Assembly (NCBI GenBank): GCA_944320255.1
Contig: CALUGU010000012.1
Coordinates: 1-38,199 of the forward strand
DNA: 38,199 nt
Direction of reading: 5' to 3'
Origin: an uncultured Prevotella sp.
GTDB taxonomy: Bacteria > Bacteroidota > Bacteroidia > Bacteroidales > Bacteroidaceae
Positions 25,426 through 38,199 of this stretch are shown piece by piece. The notes under the pieces were generated by a model. The model saw only the letters and a list, made by a program, of their open reading frames with translations. It made no database searches and was not told the DNA's origin. A program made the position numbers and the translations under genes. Numbering within the stretch: position 1 is the first letter of the stretch; each line of letters begins with the position of its first letter.

Positions 25426-28064
25426 AAACAGCACGCAACCTACTGCTTTCAAGCATCGCGTTAGTTTTGGCGAGTTGTGGAAGCACGACAACGAAAGTAA
25501 CCAGCCAAGAAGGCGTGCCGCAAACACAATATGCGGCGTCCTTGGTTGAGAAATATGTCCCTGCAATGCAAAAGGGATATAAAATCAACATCAGTGTGGC
25601 CGACGCCTCGGCTGGCCTTCCACAGGAAGGTTTCACAATCACGAGGAAAGGCAAGAAAATCAACATCACGGGCAACGACGCCTCTGGAGCCATCTACGGC
25701 ACTAACCGTCTACTCGAATATTTCGGGCAATACGGCAACCTCGAAACGCCCGAAATCATCGTGGACGCCCCTGAAATGAAAATCCGCGGCGCGTGCGTAG
25801 GCCTGCAAAAAACGGTCTACCTGCCCGGACACAAGGTGTACGAGTATCCTTACACGCCGGAAAACTTCCCGTGGTTCTACGACAAGGAGCTGTGGATAAA
25901 GTATCTCGACATGCTCGCCGCAGACAACATGAACGCCGTGTTCTTGTGGAACGGCCACCCGTTCGCCTCGCTCGTCAAGCTCAAGGACTACCCGTTCGCC
26001 ACAGAAGTTGACGACGCAACGATGGAAAAGAACCAAGAAATGTTCACCTTCCTCACCACCGAGGCGCAGAAACGAGGCATCCGCGTGATACAAATGTTCT
26101 ACAACATCCTTGTGTCAAAGCCATTCGCCGACCATTACGGCATCGTAACACAAGACCGCAACCGCCCGATTACGCCGCTCATCAGCGACTATACGCGCAA
26201 GAGCATAGCCGCATTCATTGAGAAATACCCGAACGTGGGCTTCCTCATCTGCCTCGGCGAGGCCATGGCTACAATCGAAGACGACGTTGAATGGATGACG
26301 AAAACAATCATTCCAGGCATCAAAGACGGCCTGAAAGCATCGGGACGCACCGACGTGCCGCCCATAATCCTGCGCTCGCACGACACTGACGGGCCTCTCG
26401 TGTTAGAGAAATCGCTGCCGCTTTACAAGAACATCTACACAATGACGAAGTATAACGGCGAGTCACTGACGACATACCAGCCCGGCGGACCGTGGGGTGA
26501 GACGCAGAAACAGCTGAGCAGCGTCGCTCCGATACACATCAGCAACGTGCACATCCTGGCCAACCTCGAACCGTTCCGCTGGAGTTCGCCGGCATTCACG
26601 CAGAAAGCCGTGCAGGCAATGCACCGCGTACACGGAGCCAACGGCCTACACCTGTACCCGCAGGCAAGCTATTGGGACTGGCCTTACACGGCTGACAAGC
26701 TGCCCGGCGGAGAACGCCAGTTGCAAATCGACCGTGACTGGATGTGGTACGCGGCGTGGGGACGCTACTCGTGGAACTGCCACAGGGGCGAAGACAAGGC
26801 GTATTGGGAAAAACGCCTCGCCGACTATTACGGCACGGACACGCTCACCGCAAAGCGCATCATCGAAGCATACGATGAGTATGGAGAGATTGCGCCCAAG
26901 CTGCTGAGACGCTTCGGCATCACCGAAGGCAACCGCCAGACGCTCCTTCTCGGAATGAAGATGAGCCAACTCGTGAACCCCTACAAGTACACCGTTTACG
27001 AGGAATTCTACCAGAGCTGCGGCCCTGCCGGCGAGAAACTCATCGAATATGTGGAGAAAGAATGGAAACACGAGAAACATATCGGTGAACTTCCGCTCGA
27101 AATCGTTGACCAATGCGTCGCACACGGCGACAAGGCCGTGGCTGCGATAAGCGGCCTTGAAGGCAAGATAACGAAGAACAAGGACGAGTTCAACCGTCTC
27201 GTGAACGACGTCAACTGCTACAAGGATTTCGCTTATTCGTTCAAATACAAGGTGTTGGCCGCCCAGCAGGTGCTCAACTATAAGTGGAGCAAAGACCTTA
27301 ACTACCTTAACAAGGCAGTGCCCCTGCTTGAAAAGAGCAACGAATACTACGCACAACTCGTCAATAAGACAAAAGACACATACCTCTACGCCAACAGCAT
27401 GCAGACGTCGCAGCGCCGAATACCCGTAGGCGGAGACGACGGCAAGTTCAAAACGTGGGAGGAAATGGTGCCTGTTTACGACGACGAACTGGCAAGCCTG
27501 AAGTCAAACATCAAGATGCTGGCATCGCCGCAGAAAGACACTGGCAAGGACGTGAACATCGTAAAAGCCGAGAACGCCGACGTGAAGCTCATCAGCAACT
27601 ATAAGAGAATTAAGCTGACGAAAGGCGCGAAACTGTTTGAGAACCGCGACGAGGCCATCGATTCACTTGCGCCAGAGCTTGAAGGGCTTGAGGCATTGGT
27701 GCTCAACCGTGACACCACACGCATCAACGGCGGAGTTGTTGAGTTTGAGACAGACAAGCCGGTGAAGATGCTTGTAGGCTTCTTCATTGACGACCAGAAC
27801 AAGTTCGCAAGTCCTCCAAAACTCGAAATCGACGCCACCGGCAACGAGTTCGGCCAAGCAGAGCCGGTAATCAGCAATGCTATCAGCATGTCGAACATGC
27901 CGATCGTGAACATACACGCTTACCACCTTAAGCCGGGACACCACACGATACGCCTGCCGAAAGGCATCATAATGGTGGCCGGATTTACATCTACCGACCT
28001 TAAAATCAGGGACGCCCGACTCAACGGACTTAGCAACGAAGTCGATTGGCTGTTCATGAAATAA
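25422..28064 (+). CDS. Lipoprotein glycoside hydrolase, GH67/GH20-type fold, putative uronidase
   Basis: An 880-residue lipoprotein (lipobox LASC, C19). No acidic residues follow the cysteine (CGSTTTKV), so it is probably periplasmic rather than surface exposed. Residues about 30-110 form the small alpha/beta domain that precedes the barrel in alpha-glucuronidases and hexosaminidases (FTITRKGKKINITGNDASGA, IYGTNRLLEYFG). Residues about 125-460 look like a TIM barrel: YLDMLAADNMNAVFLWNGHP, RGIRVIQMFYN, YPNVGFLICLGEAMATIEDD and HISNVHILANLEPFRW, with E in LGEAM as a candidate catalyst. A helical domain and a C-terminal beta-domain follow. I associate it with proteins labelled alpha-D-galacturonidase or GH115-like in Bacteroidota, but activity is not established. 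It starts inside the GH78 stop (ATGA). Confidence 0.65.
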   Translation: MKTARNLLLSSIALVLASCGSTTTKVTSQEGVPQTQYAASLVEKYVPAMQKGYKINISVADASAGLPQEGFTITRKGKKINITGNDASGAIYGTNRLLEYFGQYGNLETPEIIVDAPEMKIRGACVGLQKTVYLPGHKVYEYPYTPENFPWFYDKELWIKYLDMLAADNMNAVFLWNGHPFASLVKLKDYPFATEVDDATMEKNQEMFTFLTTEAQKRGIRVIQMFYNILVSKPFADHYGIVTQDRNRPITPLISDYTRKSIAAFIEKYPNVGFLICLGEAMATIEDDVEWMTKTIIPGIKDGLKASGRTDVPPIILRSHDTDGPLVLEKSLPLYKNIYTMTKYNGESLTTYQPGGPWGETQKQLSSVAPIHISNVHILANLEPFRWSSPAFTQKAVQAMHRVHGANGLHLYPQASYWDWPYTADKLPGGERQLQIDRDWMWYAAWGRYSWNCHRGEDKAYWEKRLADYYGTDTLTAKRIIEAYDEYGEIAPKLLRRFGITEGNRQTLLLGMKMSQLVNPYKYTVYEEFYQSCGPAGEKLIEYVEKEWKHEKHIGELPLEIVDQCVAHGDKAVAAISGLEGKITKNKDEFNRLVNDVNCYKDFAYSFKYKVLAAQQVLNYKWSKDLNYLNKAVPLLEKSNEYYAQLVNKTKDTYLYANSMQTSQRRIPVGGDDGKFKTWEEMVPVYDDELASLKSNIKMLASPQKDTGKDVNIVKAENADVKLISNYKRIKLTKGAKLFENRDEAIDSLAPELEGLEALVLNRDTTRINGGVVEFETDKPVKMLVGFFIDDQNKFASPPKLEIDATGNEFGQAEPVISNAISMSNMPIVNIHAYHLKPGHHTIRLPKGIIMVAGFTSTDLKIRDARLNGLSNEVDWLFMK

Positions 28065-28075
28065 CATAAAAAGAA

Positions 28076-31000
28076 ATGGTTAGAAACATAATCTTTATCC
28101 TATTGCTGCTGATCGCGACCGACTCTCAAGCACAAAGCAGGAACCGGCGTCGCGCCAAGGCACAGCCAACCGTGCAGACTGTTGTCAGCCAGGAGGAAAT
28201 GCGCAAAGTGTACGAGGCGGCGAGGACGCCTTACAAATACGGATTAGTCGTGGCCCCTGAAAGCAACAGCCGCAAGATAGACTGCCCCACGGTGTTCCGC
28301 GAAGGCGACTCGTGGTATATGACTTACGTATGCTACAACGGCTCGAACGGCACAAACGGACGCGGTTACGAGACGTGGCTCGCCAAGAGCGAAGACCTGC
28401 TGCACTGGGAAACACTGGGACGTGTCCTGGCCTTCGGCAAAGAAGGCTGGGACATGAACCAGCGCGGCGGCTTCCCGTCGCTGATTGATTACGAGTGGGG
28501 CGGCAGCTACAACATCCAAAAGTTCAAGGACCGTTACTGGATGACCTACATCGGCGGGGCGGGCACCGGCTATGAGGCCGTCAACGCACCGCTTAGCATC
28601 GGACTTGCATCCACCGAAGGGGACGTCACCAAAGCCCACCTGTGGGAAACCTATAAGAAACCCATCTTGTCATACGCCGACAAGAACGCACAGTGGTGGG
28701 AACAGATGACCCAGTACAAGAGCACCGTTTACATGGTAGACAAAGAGAAGTTCGGCTACCAGTTCATAATGTTCTACAATGCCGGAGGAAAAGACGAGAC
28801 ACACCCGAAAGGCGAACGAGTGGGCATCGCCTTCTCCAACGACATGAAGAAATGGCGCCGGTACAAGGACAACCCCGTATTCGCACACGACAGCGACGGC
28901 ACCATAACAGGCGACGCGCAGATAGTGAAAATGGGTGACTTGTACGTGATGTTCTACTTCTCCGCGTTCAACCCCACCCGCGAATACAACGCCTTCAACA
29001 CGTTCGCCGCCAGCTACGACCTCATACATTGGACCGACTGGCAGGGCGAAGACCTCATCATCCCGTCGAAACCTTACGACGAGATGTTCGCCCACAAGAG
29101 TTGCGTGATATACCATGACGGAGTGGTATACCACTTCTATTGCGCCGTAAACAACCACGACCAGCGCGGCATCGCCGTGGCAACGAGCAAGCCGATGGGC
29201 AAGAGCGAGGTGAACTTCCCCACCCCGAACGCCACCGGCAAACGCTTCACGGCCTCGCTGAACGACGACTGGAAAATCACATTCGACCGCAAGACGTTCA
29301 CACGCGACATACCTTACAACTTGGACGATTACTACGGAGCCTTGCAGAAAGAGCATGGCAACCTGCACGGACGCGCCACGTTTGAAAAGAAGTTCATGGC
29401 TCCCAACATGGAGGGCAAGCAATACTTCATACGCTTCGAGGGCGTAGGCACTTACGCCGAAGTGACGCTCAACGGCAAACGCCTCGGCCGTTACGACATA
29501 GGCCGCACAACGAAGACCATCGACATAACCAAGCACGTGCGCAAGGGAGGCGAGAACGAACTTGAAGTGAGAGTGTCTCACCCGAAGGGAATAACCGACA
29601 TGCCCTGGGTGTGCGGCGGTTGCAGCTCTGAATGGGGCTTCAGCGAAGGCTCACAGCCGTTCGGCATATACCGCCCCGTCGTGCTCGAAGTCACCGACAA
29701 GACCCGAATAGAACCGTTCGGCACGCACATCTGGAACAACGCGGCGGCCGACAGCCTCTTTGTTGAGACGGAAGTGAAGAACTACGGCGAGACGGCTGAC
29801 ACGGTAAGCGTAATCAGCAAAATATGCGACAAGAGCGGCAAGCAGGTGATACGCCTGACCGACAACATCACCCTGAAACCGGGCGAGATTCAGGTTGTAA
29901 GGCAGTCGGCGGCCATCAAGGACGCCCGCCGCTGGAGTCCCGAAGACCCGTACCTGTACACGCTGAACACCATAATCAAGCGCGACAACAAGGCCACCGA
30001 CGACCTTGTGACACCTTTCGGCGTGCGCACGTCGAGCTGGCCACTCAACAGGAAAGACGGCGACAACCGTTTCTATATGAACGGCAAGCCGGTATTCATC
30101 AACGGAGTGTGCGAATACGAGCATGAGTTCGGCCAGAGCCACGCTTTCTCCAACGCCCAAATCGACGCACGCATCAAGGAAGTGAAGAACGCCGGCTTCA
30201 ACGCGTTCCGCGACGCCCACCAGCCCCACAACCTGCGATATAAGGACTTGATTGACAAGGAAGGCCTGCTGTGGTGGCCCCAGTTCTCGGCCCATATATG
30301 GTACGACACGCCCCAGTTCCGCGAGAGCTTCAAGCGCCATTTGGTGCAGTGGGTCAAGGAACGCCGCAACTCGCCGTCGATAATACTGTGGGGACTGCAA
30401 AACGAGAGCACCCTGCCGGCCGACTTTGCAAAGGAATGCACCGAGATAATAAAACAACTCGACCCGATGTGCGAGACCATGCGCTTGGTGACAACCTGCA
30501 ACGGAGGTGACGGTTCAGACTGGAACGTAGTGCAGAACTGGAGCGGCACCTACGGCGGCAAGCTCGAAAACTACGCCAACGAGCTGAAACGTCCTGACCA
30601 GCTGCTCAACGGCGAATACGGCGCATGGCGCACCGTGGGCAACCACACGGGCGAACGCTACACCGAAGAGAAGTTCTGCGACATACTGGAACGCAAGGCA
30701 CAGTTGGCCGAAAGCGTGAAAGACAGCGTGTGCGGCCAGTTCCAATGGATACTGCAAAGCCACGACAACCCCGGCCGCCGTCAGCCCGACGAAGGCCTGA
30801 GGCGCATCGACAAGGTAGGCCCGTTCAACCACAAGGGCATCTTCACCGCATGGGAGCAGCCCACCGACGCCTTCTACATGTACAAGTCACGATACACGCC
30901 GAAGGACAAGGAGCAGATGGTTTACATCGTGCCGTTCGACGCCGAGAAGTTCATACGCAAGCAGGCAGCCAAGGCAAACGGCACGGTTGACTCCACGCTC

Positions 31001-32185
31001 GCCAACATACCCGAAGAAATCCGCGTCTACAGCAACTGCGACTCCGTGGCCCTGAGCTGCGGATGGTGGAAGGAACAGAAGACAAGGGACGACAGCACGA
31101 CGCTGTTCAAATGGCGCGACCCCGAACTGAAAGGCGACCTGCTCATCGCAACAGCTTACCACAACGGCAAAGCCGTGGCCGCCGACACCTTGGCGATGCC
31201 CTCGTTCCGCAGCTGGGACGAAGACATCCTGAAGCCAGCCGAGGGATATTTCTACCTGTACAACGTCAACTGCGGAGGCGACACCTACACCGACATCTTC
31301 GCCACGGAGTGGACGCAAGACAACAGGAAATGGTCGCGCTCGTGGGGCGACAAGTTCCCGAAAGAGACAAGTCCGTTCCAGGCCAGCCAGACGTCAAACC
31401 CGCTGTTGCCCGTGTCGCCGCTCTTCCGCACGTCGCGCTTCGGCCGCCACGAGCTGTTCTACTCGTTCCCCGTGCGCCCCGGCGACTACCGTGTTGAGCT
31501 TTACTTCATAGAGCCTTGGTACGGCCCAGGCCAGAGCGAGAACACCGACTACGAAGGCCTGCGCCTCTTTGACGTGGCCGTAAACGACAGCACATACATC
31601 CACGACCTTGACATCTGGGCGCAAGCGCGCTACGCAAAGCCCTACAAACGGGTGCTCGACGTCCACACGTCAGGCAACAGGCTCAAAATCAGCTTCCCGA
31701 AAGTCAACGCCGGGCAAGCGGTAATCTCGGCGATAGCGATAGCCTCGAAAGACTCCACCGCAGCCGCCGACTACCCTGAAATCGAAGACCCCGACATGTG
31801 GAAGAACTTTGACAAAGACATCCTCGTGCAAATGCCCGACAGCCTGCTGCCACCGCGCAACACCGGCGGCATAAGCGTTGACGGCATGATAAAGGACGGC
31901 GCAATGACGTGGAACTTCAACGTGGGCGTGGCCAGCGTTTACGCGATACGCTTCCGCTACTACAACCCGGAGGCCGAAAGGAACCTGCACGTGAAGATTA
32001 CCGACCTGAACGGAGTTGTCTACAAGGAAGACGACATCACGTTCGTAAAGACGCCTGAGAAGAAGACCAAACGCCGCAACACCAGCATAACCACCGGCTC
32101 GCAGATAAATGCGGGCAGCTACGTGGTGACGCTTACGGGCGAAGGTCTCGACAAGATGTTGTTTGACAAGCTTACGATTGAGTAA
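28076..32185 (+). CDS. Exported beta-propeller / GH2 / malectin-like fusion enzyme
   Basis: A 1369-residue exported protein with a signal peptide (ending DSQAQ). Residues about 60-385 are a five-bladed beta-propeller of GH43/GH137-like type: KIDCPTVF with D69, SWYMTYVCYNG, YWMTYIGG, FIMFYNAGG, YVMFYFSAF and VVYHFYCAV. From about 393 a full GH2 enzyme follows: sugar-binding sandwich, Ig-like domain and TIM barrel with acid/base E777 (LWGLQNES) and nucleophile E847 (NGEYGAW). Residues about 1055-1215 resemble a malectin carbohydrate-binding domain (YRVELYFIEPWYG), then a final beta-domain. A propeller-GH2 order is also found in BT0996 of B. thetaiotaomicron (GH137 beta-L-arabinofuranosidase plus GH2 beta-glucuronidase, rhamnogalacturonan-II). 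Two activities in one polypeptide are likely. It lies 11 bp after the previous gene, as the last gene of the permease operon. Confidence 0.82.
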   Translation: MVRNIIFILLLLIATDSQAQSRNRRRAKAQPTVQTVVSQEEMRKVYEAARTPYKYGLVVAPESNSRKIDCPTVFREGDSWYMTYVCYNGSNGTNGRGYETWLAKSEDLLHWETLGRVLAFGKEGWDMNQRGGFPSLIDYEWGGSYNIQKFKDRYWMTYIGGAGTGYEAVNAPLSIGLASTEGDVTKAHLWETYKKPILSYADKNAQWWEQMTQYKSTVYMVDKEKFGYQFIMFYNAGGKDETHPKGERVGIAFSNDMKKWRRYKDNPVFAHDSDGTITGDAQIVKMGDLYVMFYFSAFNPTREYNAFNTFAASYDLIHWTDWQGEDLIIPSKPYDEMFAHKSCVIYHDGVVYHFYCAVNNHDQRGIAVATSKPMGKSEVNFPTPNATGKRFTASLNDDWKITFDRKTFTRDIPYNLDDYYGALQKEHGNLHGRATFEKKFMAPNMEGKQYFIRFEGVGTYAEVTLNGKRLGRYDIGRTTKTIDITKHVRKGGENELEVRVSHPKGITDMPWVCGGCSSEWGFSEGSQPFGIYRPVVLEVTDKTRIEPFGTHIWNNAAADSLFVETEVKNYGETADTVSVISKICDKSGKQVIRLTDNITLKPGEIQVVRQSAAIKDARRWSPEDPYLYTLNTIIKRDNKATDDLVTPFGVRTSSWPLNRKDGDNRFYMNGKPVFINGVCEYEHEFGQSHAFSNAQIDARIKEVKNAGFNAFRDAHQPHNLRYKDLIDKEGLLWWPQFSAHIWYDTPQFRESFKRHLVQWVKERRNSPSIILWGLQNESTLPADFAKECTEIIKQLDPMCETMRLVTTCNGGDGSDWNVVQNWSGTYGGKLENYANELKRPDQLLNGEYGAWRTVGNHTGERYTEEKFCDILERKAQLAESVKDSVCGQFQWILQSHDNPGRRQPDEGLRRIDKVGPFNHKGIFTAWEQPTDAFYMYKSRYTPKDKEQMVYIVPFDAEKFIRKQAAKANGTVDSTLANIPEEIRVYSNCDSVALSCGWWKEQKTRDDSTTLFKWRDPELKGDLLIATAYHNGKAVAADTLAMPSFRSWDEDILKPAEGYFYLYNVNCGGDTYTDIFATEWTQDNRKWSRSWGDKFPKETSPFQASQTSNPLLPVSPLFRTSRFGRHELFYSFPVRPGDYRVELYFIEPWYGPGQSENTDYEGLRLFDVAVNDSTYIHDLDIWAQARYAKPYKRVLDVHTSGNRLKISFPKVNAGQAVISAIAIASKDSTAAADYPEIEDPDMWKNFDKDILVQMPDSLLPPRNTGGISVDGMIKDGAMTWNFNVGVASVYAIRFRYYNPEAERNLHVKITDLNGVVYKEDDITFVKTPEKKTKRRNTSITTGSQINAGSYVVTLTGEGLDKMLFDKLTIE

Positions 32186-32193
32186 CACCCTGA

Positions 32194-35454
<3,261 letters not shown>

Positions 35455-35593
35455 TAAAAAGGCAGAAAAGTAAAAACATTAAAGGCAAAAACTATAAACG
35501 AAGAGCTAAGGACAAGGGGCGACGAGCGTGATTGCCCGCGCAATCTTACTTACCGTTTCACTCCTTACTCCTTTGCTCCTAAACAAAACAGAT
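35455..35593. other. 139-bp spacer between two GH2 genes
   Basis: A purine-rich stretch (35455-35520) is followed by a pyrimidine-rich stretch with CTCCTTACTCCTTTGCTCC. I see no gene, strong hairpin or TAnnTTTG box, so whether the last gene has its own promoter is unclear. Confidence 0.4.
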
Positions 35594-38199
35594 ATGAAAA
35601 AGTTATTGATTTCAGCGTTACTGCTGGCATCCGCCGCGGCAGGGGCTTACGCCCAAGGCAGCGTCTACACGCAGCGCCAATACCTCAGCGGACGCGGAAG
35701 CGACGACATGGTGCAGTGGGACTTCTACTGCACGGGTGGCAACAACTCAGGCAAATGGACAAAAATCGGAGTGCCGTCGTGCTGGGAGCTGCAAGGCTTC
35801 GGCACTTACCAGTACGGCATGAAGTTCTACGGCAAACCATTTCCTGACGGCATCGCCGACGAGAAAGGTATGTACAAGTACGAGTTCACCCTGCCCGCCG
35901 AATGGGCCAACCATCACATCGACCTCGTGTTTGAAGGCTCTATGACTGACACCGAGGTGATGATCAACAAGCGCAAGGCCGGTTCGTTGCACCAAGGAGC
36001 GTTCTACCGCTTCACGTATGACGTGACCGACCGTGTGTTCTTCGGCGACAAGAAGAACGTGCTCGAAGTCACCGTCAGCAAGGAAAGCACCAACAAAGGC
36101 GTCAACCTCGCCGAACGCCGCGCCGACTATTGGAACTTCGGCGGCATATTCCGCCCTGTGTTCATAGTGTGCAAACCGGCCATCAACATCGAACGCACGG
36201 CGATTGACGCCAAGGCCGACGGGTCGTTCAACGCCTACGTCCTGCTCAACCACACCCTCGACGGGGCGAAGGTGCGCACCACAATCAGCGACATGAACGG
36301 CAAGAAAGTGGCCGAGAACACCACCGCCGTGCGTGCCGGCAGCGACCATGCCGACGTAGCTTTCAAGGTGAACAACCCCAAACTGTGGACCGCAGAGACG
36401 CCTAACCGTTACCAAGTGGCGTTCGCCTTGGTTGACGCCGACGGCAAGACGCTCCACATAGAGCAAGACAAGTTCGGATTCCGCACCATCGAGACACGCG
36501 CCGGCGACGGCCTCTACATCAACGGCAAGAAGGTGAACATACGCGGTGTGAACCGCCACAGCTTCTGGCCTGAAAGCGGACGCACGCTCAACAAGAAGCT
36601 CAACATCGCCGACGTGGAGCTTATCAAGAGCATGAACATGAACGCCGTGCGCCTGTCACACTACCCCGCCGACCCGGAGTTCTACGATGCCTGCGACAGC
36701 CTCGGCCTCTACGTGATGAGCGAACTCAGCGGATGGCACGGCCACCACGAGACTATCAACGGCCAGAAGCTCATCAAGGAGATGGTGACACGCGACGTTA
36801 ACCACCCGTGCGTGATATGGTGGAGCAACGGCAACGAGAAGGGCTGGAACACCGAACTGGACGGAGAGTTCCACAAATGGGACATACAGAAGCGTCCCGT
36901 TCTCCATCCCCAAGGCAACTTCAGCGGATACGAAACCATGCACTACCGCTCTTACGGCGAAAGCGAAGAATATATGCGCAAACCTGAAATATTCATGCCT
37001 ACGGAGTTCCTGCACGCGCTTTACGACGGCGGAGCAGGCGCAGGCCTTTATGACTATTGGGAACTGATGCGCTCGTGGCCGCGCTGCGCCGGAGGCTTCA
37101 TCTGGGCTTACGCCGACGAGGGAGTTGTCCGCACCGACCTAAACAATATGATTGACAACGTGGGCAACTACGGAGCTGACGGCATCGTAGGGCCGCACCA
37201 CGAAAAGGAGGGAAGCTATTACACTGTAAAACAAATCTGGAGCCCCGTGCAAATATCGATGCCCGAAGGCTTCAACGGCACGCTCAACGTTGAAAACCGC
37301 TACAACTTCCTCAGCCTCGACAAGTGTAAGTTTGATTATTCTTACGTTAAATACGTAGGTGCCGACACCAAGACCGTGAAAAGCGGAACTGTCAACGGAG
37401 CCGACATCGCTCCCGACTCAAAGGGAACAATAAGCATTGCGGCTGCTCCTTCAGACGCCGACGCACTCAGTGTGAAAGCCACCGACCAGTACGGCGAGGA
37501 GCTTTTCACATGGGTTTTCAAGCTGAAAGACTCTGAAAACATCAACAAAGGCACGGCGAAAGGCAGCCGTCCGACGTTCAGCGACAACATTGTAAAGGCC
37601 GGGAACGTAACCTACACCTTCTCTGCAGAGGACGGAACGCTCTCAAGCGTTACAACTTCAAAGGGCGACTACAAGTTTGACGGAGGCCCGAAGTTCTTCG
37701 CTTACCGCCGTTCTGACAGGTCGTTCGACCAGTTCTACAACCACGACGACCCGGAAGCAGAGAAGAAAAAAACAACTTATACAGAGTACACCGACCAAGG
37801 TAAGTTCGTCAAACTTACGAGCAAGGACGGTGCCAACGACACTCTCATCGTAACAGCCGAATACGCCCTCGGCTCGCTCCAGAGCGCAGAATGGCACATA
37901 GCACCCGACGGCGGGGCGCGCCTTGTCTATACGTACAACTTCAACGGCGTGGTAGACCTTATGGGTGTGAAGTTCGATTTGCCAGAAGCTGAAGTGCAAA
38001 GCAAGCAATGGCTCGGCCACGGGCCTTACCGCGTATGGCAGAACCGCACGCACGGCCCGCAGCTTGGAATATGGAGCAACGACTACAACGACCCCATCCC
38101 CGGCGAAAGTTTCACCTACCCGGAGTTCAAGGGCTACTTTGCCGGAGTGCAATGGATGAAGCTCAACACCAAGACCGGCACCATAACCATCCAGCCCGG
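35594..38199 (+). CDS. Exported GH2-family glycosidase, truncated by the window end
   Basis: A partial gene; 868 codons are visible and the frame is open to the last base. Signal peptide (MKKLLISALLLASAAAGAYA, cleavage before Q). Sugar-binding sandwich (CWELQGFGTYQYGMKFYGKP, FGGIFRPVFIV), Ig-like domain, then a TIM barrel: KKVNIRGVNRHSFWPESGRT, AVRLSHYPADPEFYDACDSL, acid/base E415 (WWSNGNEKGWN) and nucleophile E471 (MPTEFLHALYDGG). The nucleophile neighbourhood differs from the SEYAHAMGN of the previous gene, so a different GH2 specificity is likely; candidates are beta-galactosidase, beta-glucuronidase or alpha-L-arabinopyranosidase. It probably belongs to the same transcription block as the LacZ-type gene. 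The total length cannot be given. Confidence 0.88.
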   Translation, partial: MKKLLISALLLASAAAGAYAQGSVYTQRQYLSGRGSDDMVQWDFYCTGGNNSGKWTKIGVPSCWELQGFGTYQYGMKFYGKPFPDGIADEKGMYKYEFTLPAEWANHHIDLVFEGSMTDTEVMINKRKAGSLHQGAFYRFTYDVTDRVFFGDKKNVLEVTVSKESTNKGVNLAERRADYWNFGGIFRPVFIVCKPAINIERTAIDAKADGSFNAYVLLNHTLDGAKVRTTISDMNGKKVAENTTAVRAGSDHADVAFKVNNPKLWTAETPNRYQVAFALVDADGKTLHIEQDKFGFRTIETRAGDGLYINGKKVNIRGVNRHSFWPESGRTLNKKLNIADVELIKSMNMNAVRLSHYPADPEFYDACDSLGLYVMSELSGWHGHHETINGQKLIKEMVTRDVNHPCVIWWSNGNEKGWNTELDGEFHKWDIQKRPVLHPQGNFSGYETMHYRSYGESEEYMRKPEIFMPTEFLHALYDGGAGAGLYDYWELMRSWPRCAGGFIWAYADEGVVRTDLNNMIDNVGNYGADGIVGPHHEKEGSYYTVKQIWSPVQISMPEGFNGTLNVENRYNFLSLDKCKFDYSYVKYVGADTKTVKSGTVNGADIAPDSKGTISIAAAPSDADALSVKATDQYGEELFTWVFKLKDSENINKGTAKGSRPTFSDNIVKAGNVTYTFSAEDGTLSSVTTSKGDYKFDGGPKFFAYRRSDRSFDQFYNHDDPEAEKKKTTYTEYTDQGKFVKLTSKDGANDTLIVTAEYALGSLQSAEWHIAPDGGARLVYTYNFNGVVDLMGVKFDLPEAEVQSKQWLGHGPYRVWQNRTHGPQLGIWSNDYNDPIPGESFTYPEFKGYFAGVQWMKLNTKTGTITIQP

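Overview
The window looks like chromosomal DNA of a Bacteroidales gut- or rumen-type bacterium, most likely a Prevotella relative. Reasons: a susC/susD pair, signal peptides and lipoboxes of Bacteroidota type, Prevotella-style C-terminal tails, exact or near TAnnTTTG promoter boxes, and AT-rich leaders without strong Shine-Dalgarno sequences. Every gene I can support lies on the + strand. The whole window reads as one large polysaccharide utilization locus (PUL). It starts upstream of the locus's secreted proteins and is cut at the right edge inside a GH2 gene.

Layout. 1-3406: three exported proteins; two carry secretion-tail-like C-termini and the third is a soluble DUF4957/DUF5123-type beta-helix protein, followed by a strong terminator. 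3466-10880: a second promoter, a surface-lipoprotein paralogue of the beta-helix protein, susC and susD, ending in a long-stemmed terminator. 10881-11992: about 1.1 kb without a gene, packed with several repeat families, including an 88-bp tandem repeat (3 copies) that stops 21 bp before the next start codon. 11993-15130: an exported beta-helix/TIM-barrel-like fusion protein with its own terminator. 15172-16074: an ECF sigma factor with no FecR partner, then a 49-codon small gene and a hairpin. 16208-17889: an exported sugar-isomerase-like protein and a DUF3826-type protein, overlapping by 4 nt, then a terminator. 17926-21790: a GH127-type and a GH141-type enzyme. 21841-21926: a dispersed repeat. 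21987-32185: a tightly packed operon of MFS sugar permease, cytoplasmic GH78 alpha-rhamnosidase-like enzyme, lipoprotein GH67/GH20-like enzyme and a beta-propeller/GH2/malectin fusion. 32203-32290: another copy of the dispersed repeat. 32353-38199: a LacZ-type GH2 and a second GH2 that runs off the window.

How the parts work together (inference). The surface lipoprotein, SusD and SusC would bind and import oligosaccharides. Exported GH127, GH141, uronidase-like and GH2 enzymes would strip side-chain sugars. The MFS permease would pass rhamnose-containing products to the cytoplasmic GH78. The mix of predicted L-arabinofuranosyl/aceric-acid, L-fucosyl, L-rhamnosyl, uronosyl and galactosyl activities points to a complex pectic glycan of rhamnogalacturonan type. 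The GH127-GH141 adjacency and the propeller-GH2 fusion recall the rhamnogalacturonan-II loci of Bacteroides thetaiotaomicron. No polysaccharide lyase, GH28 or hybrid two-component regulator is seen here, so the assignment remains a hypothesis.
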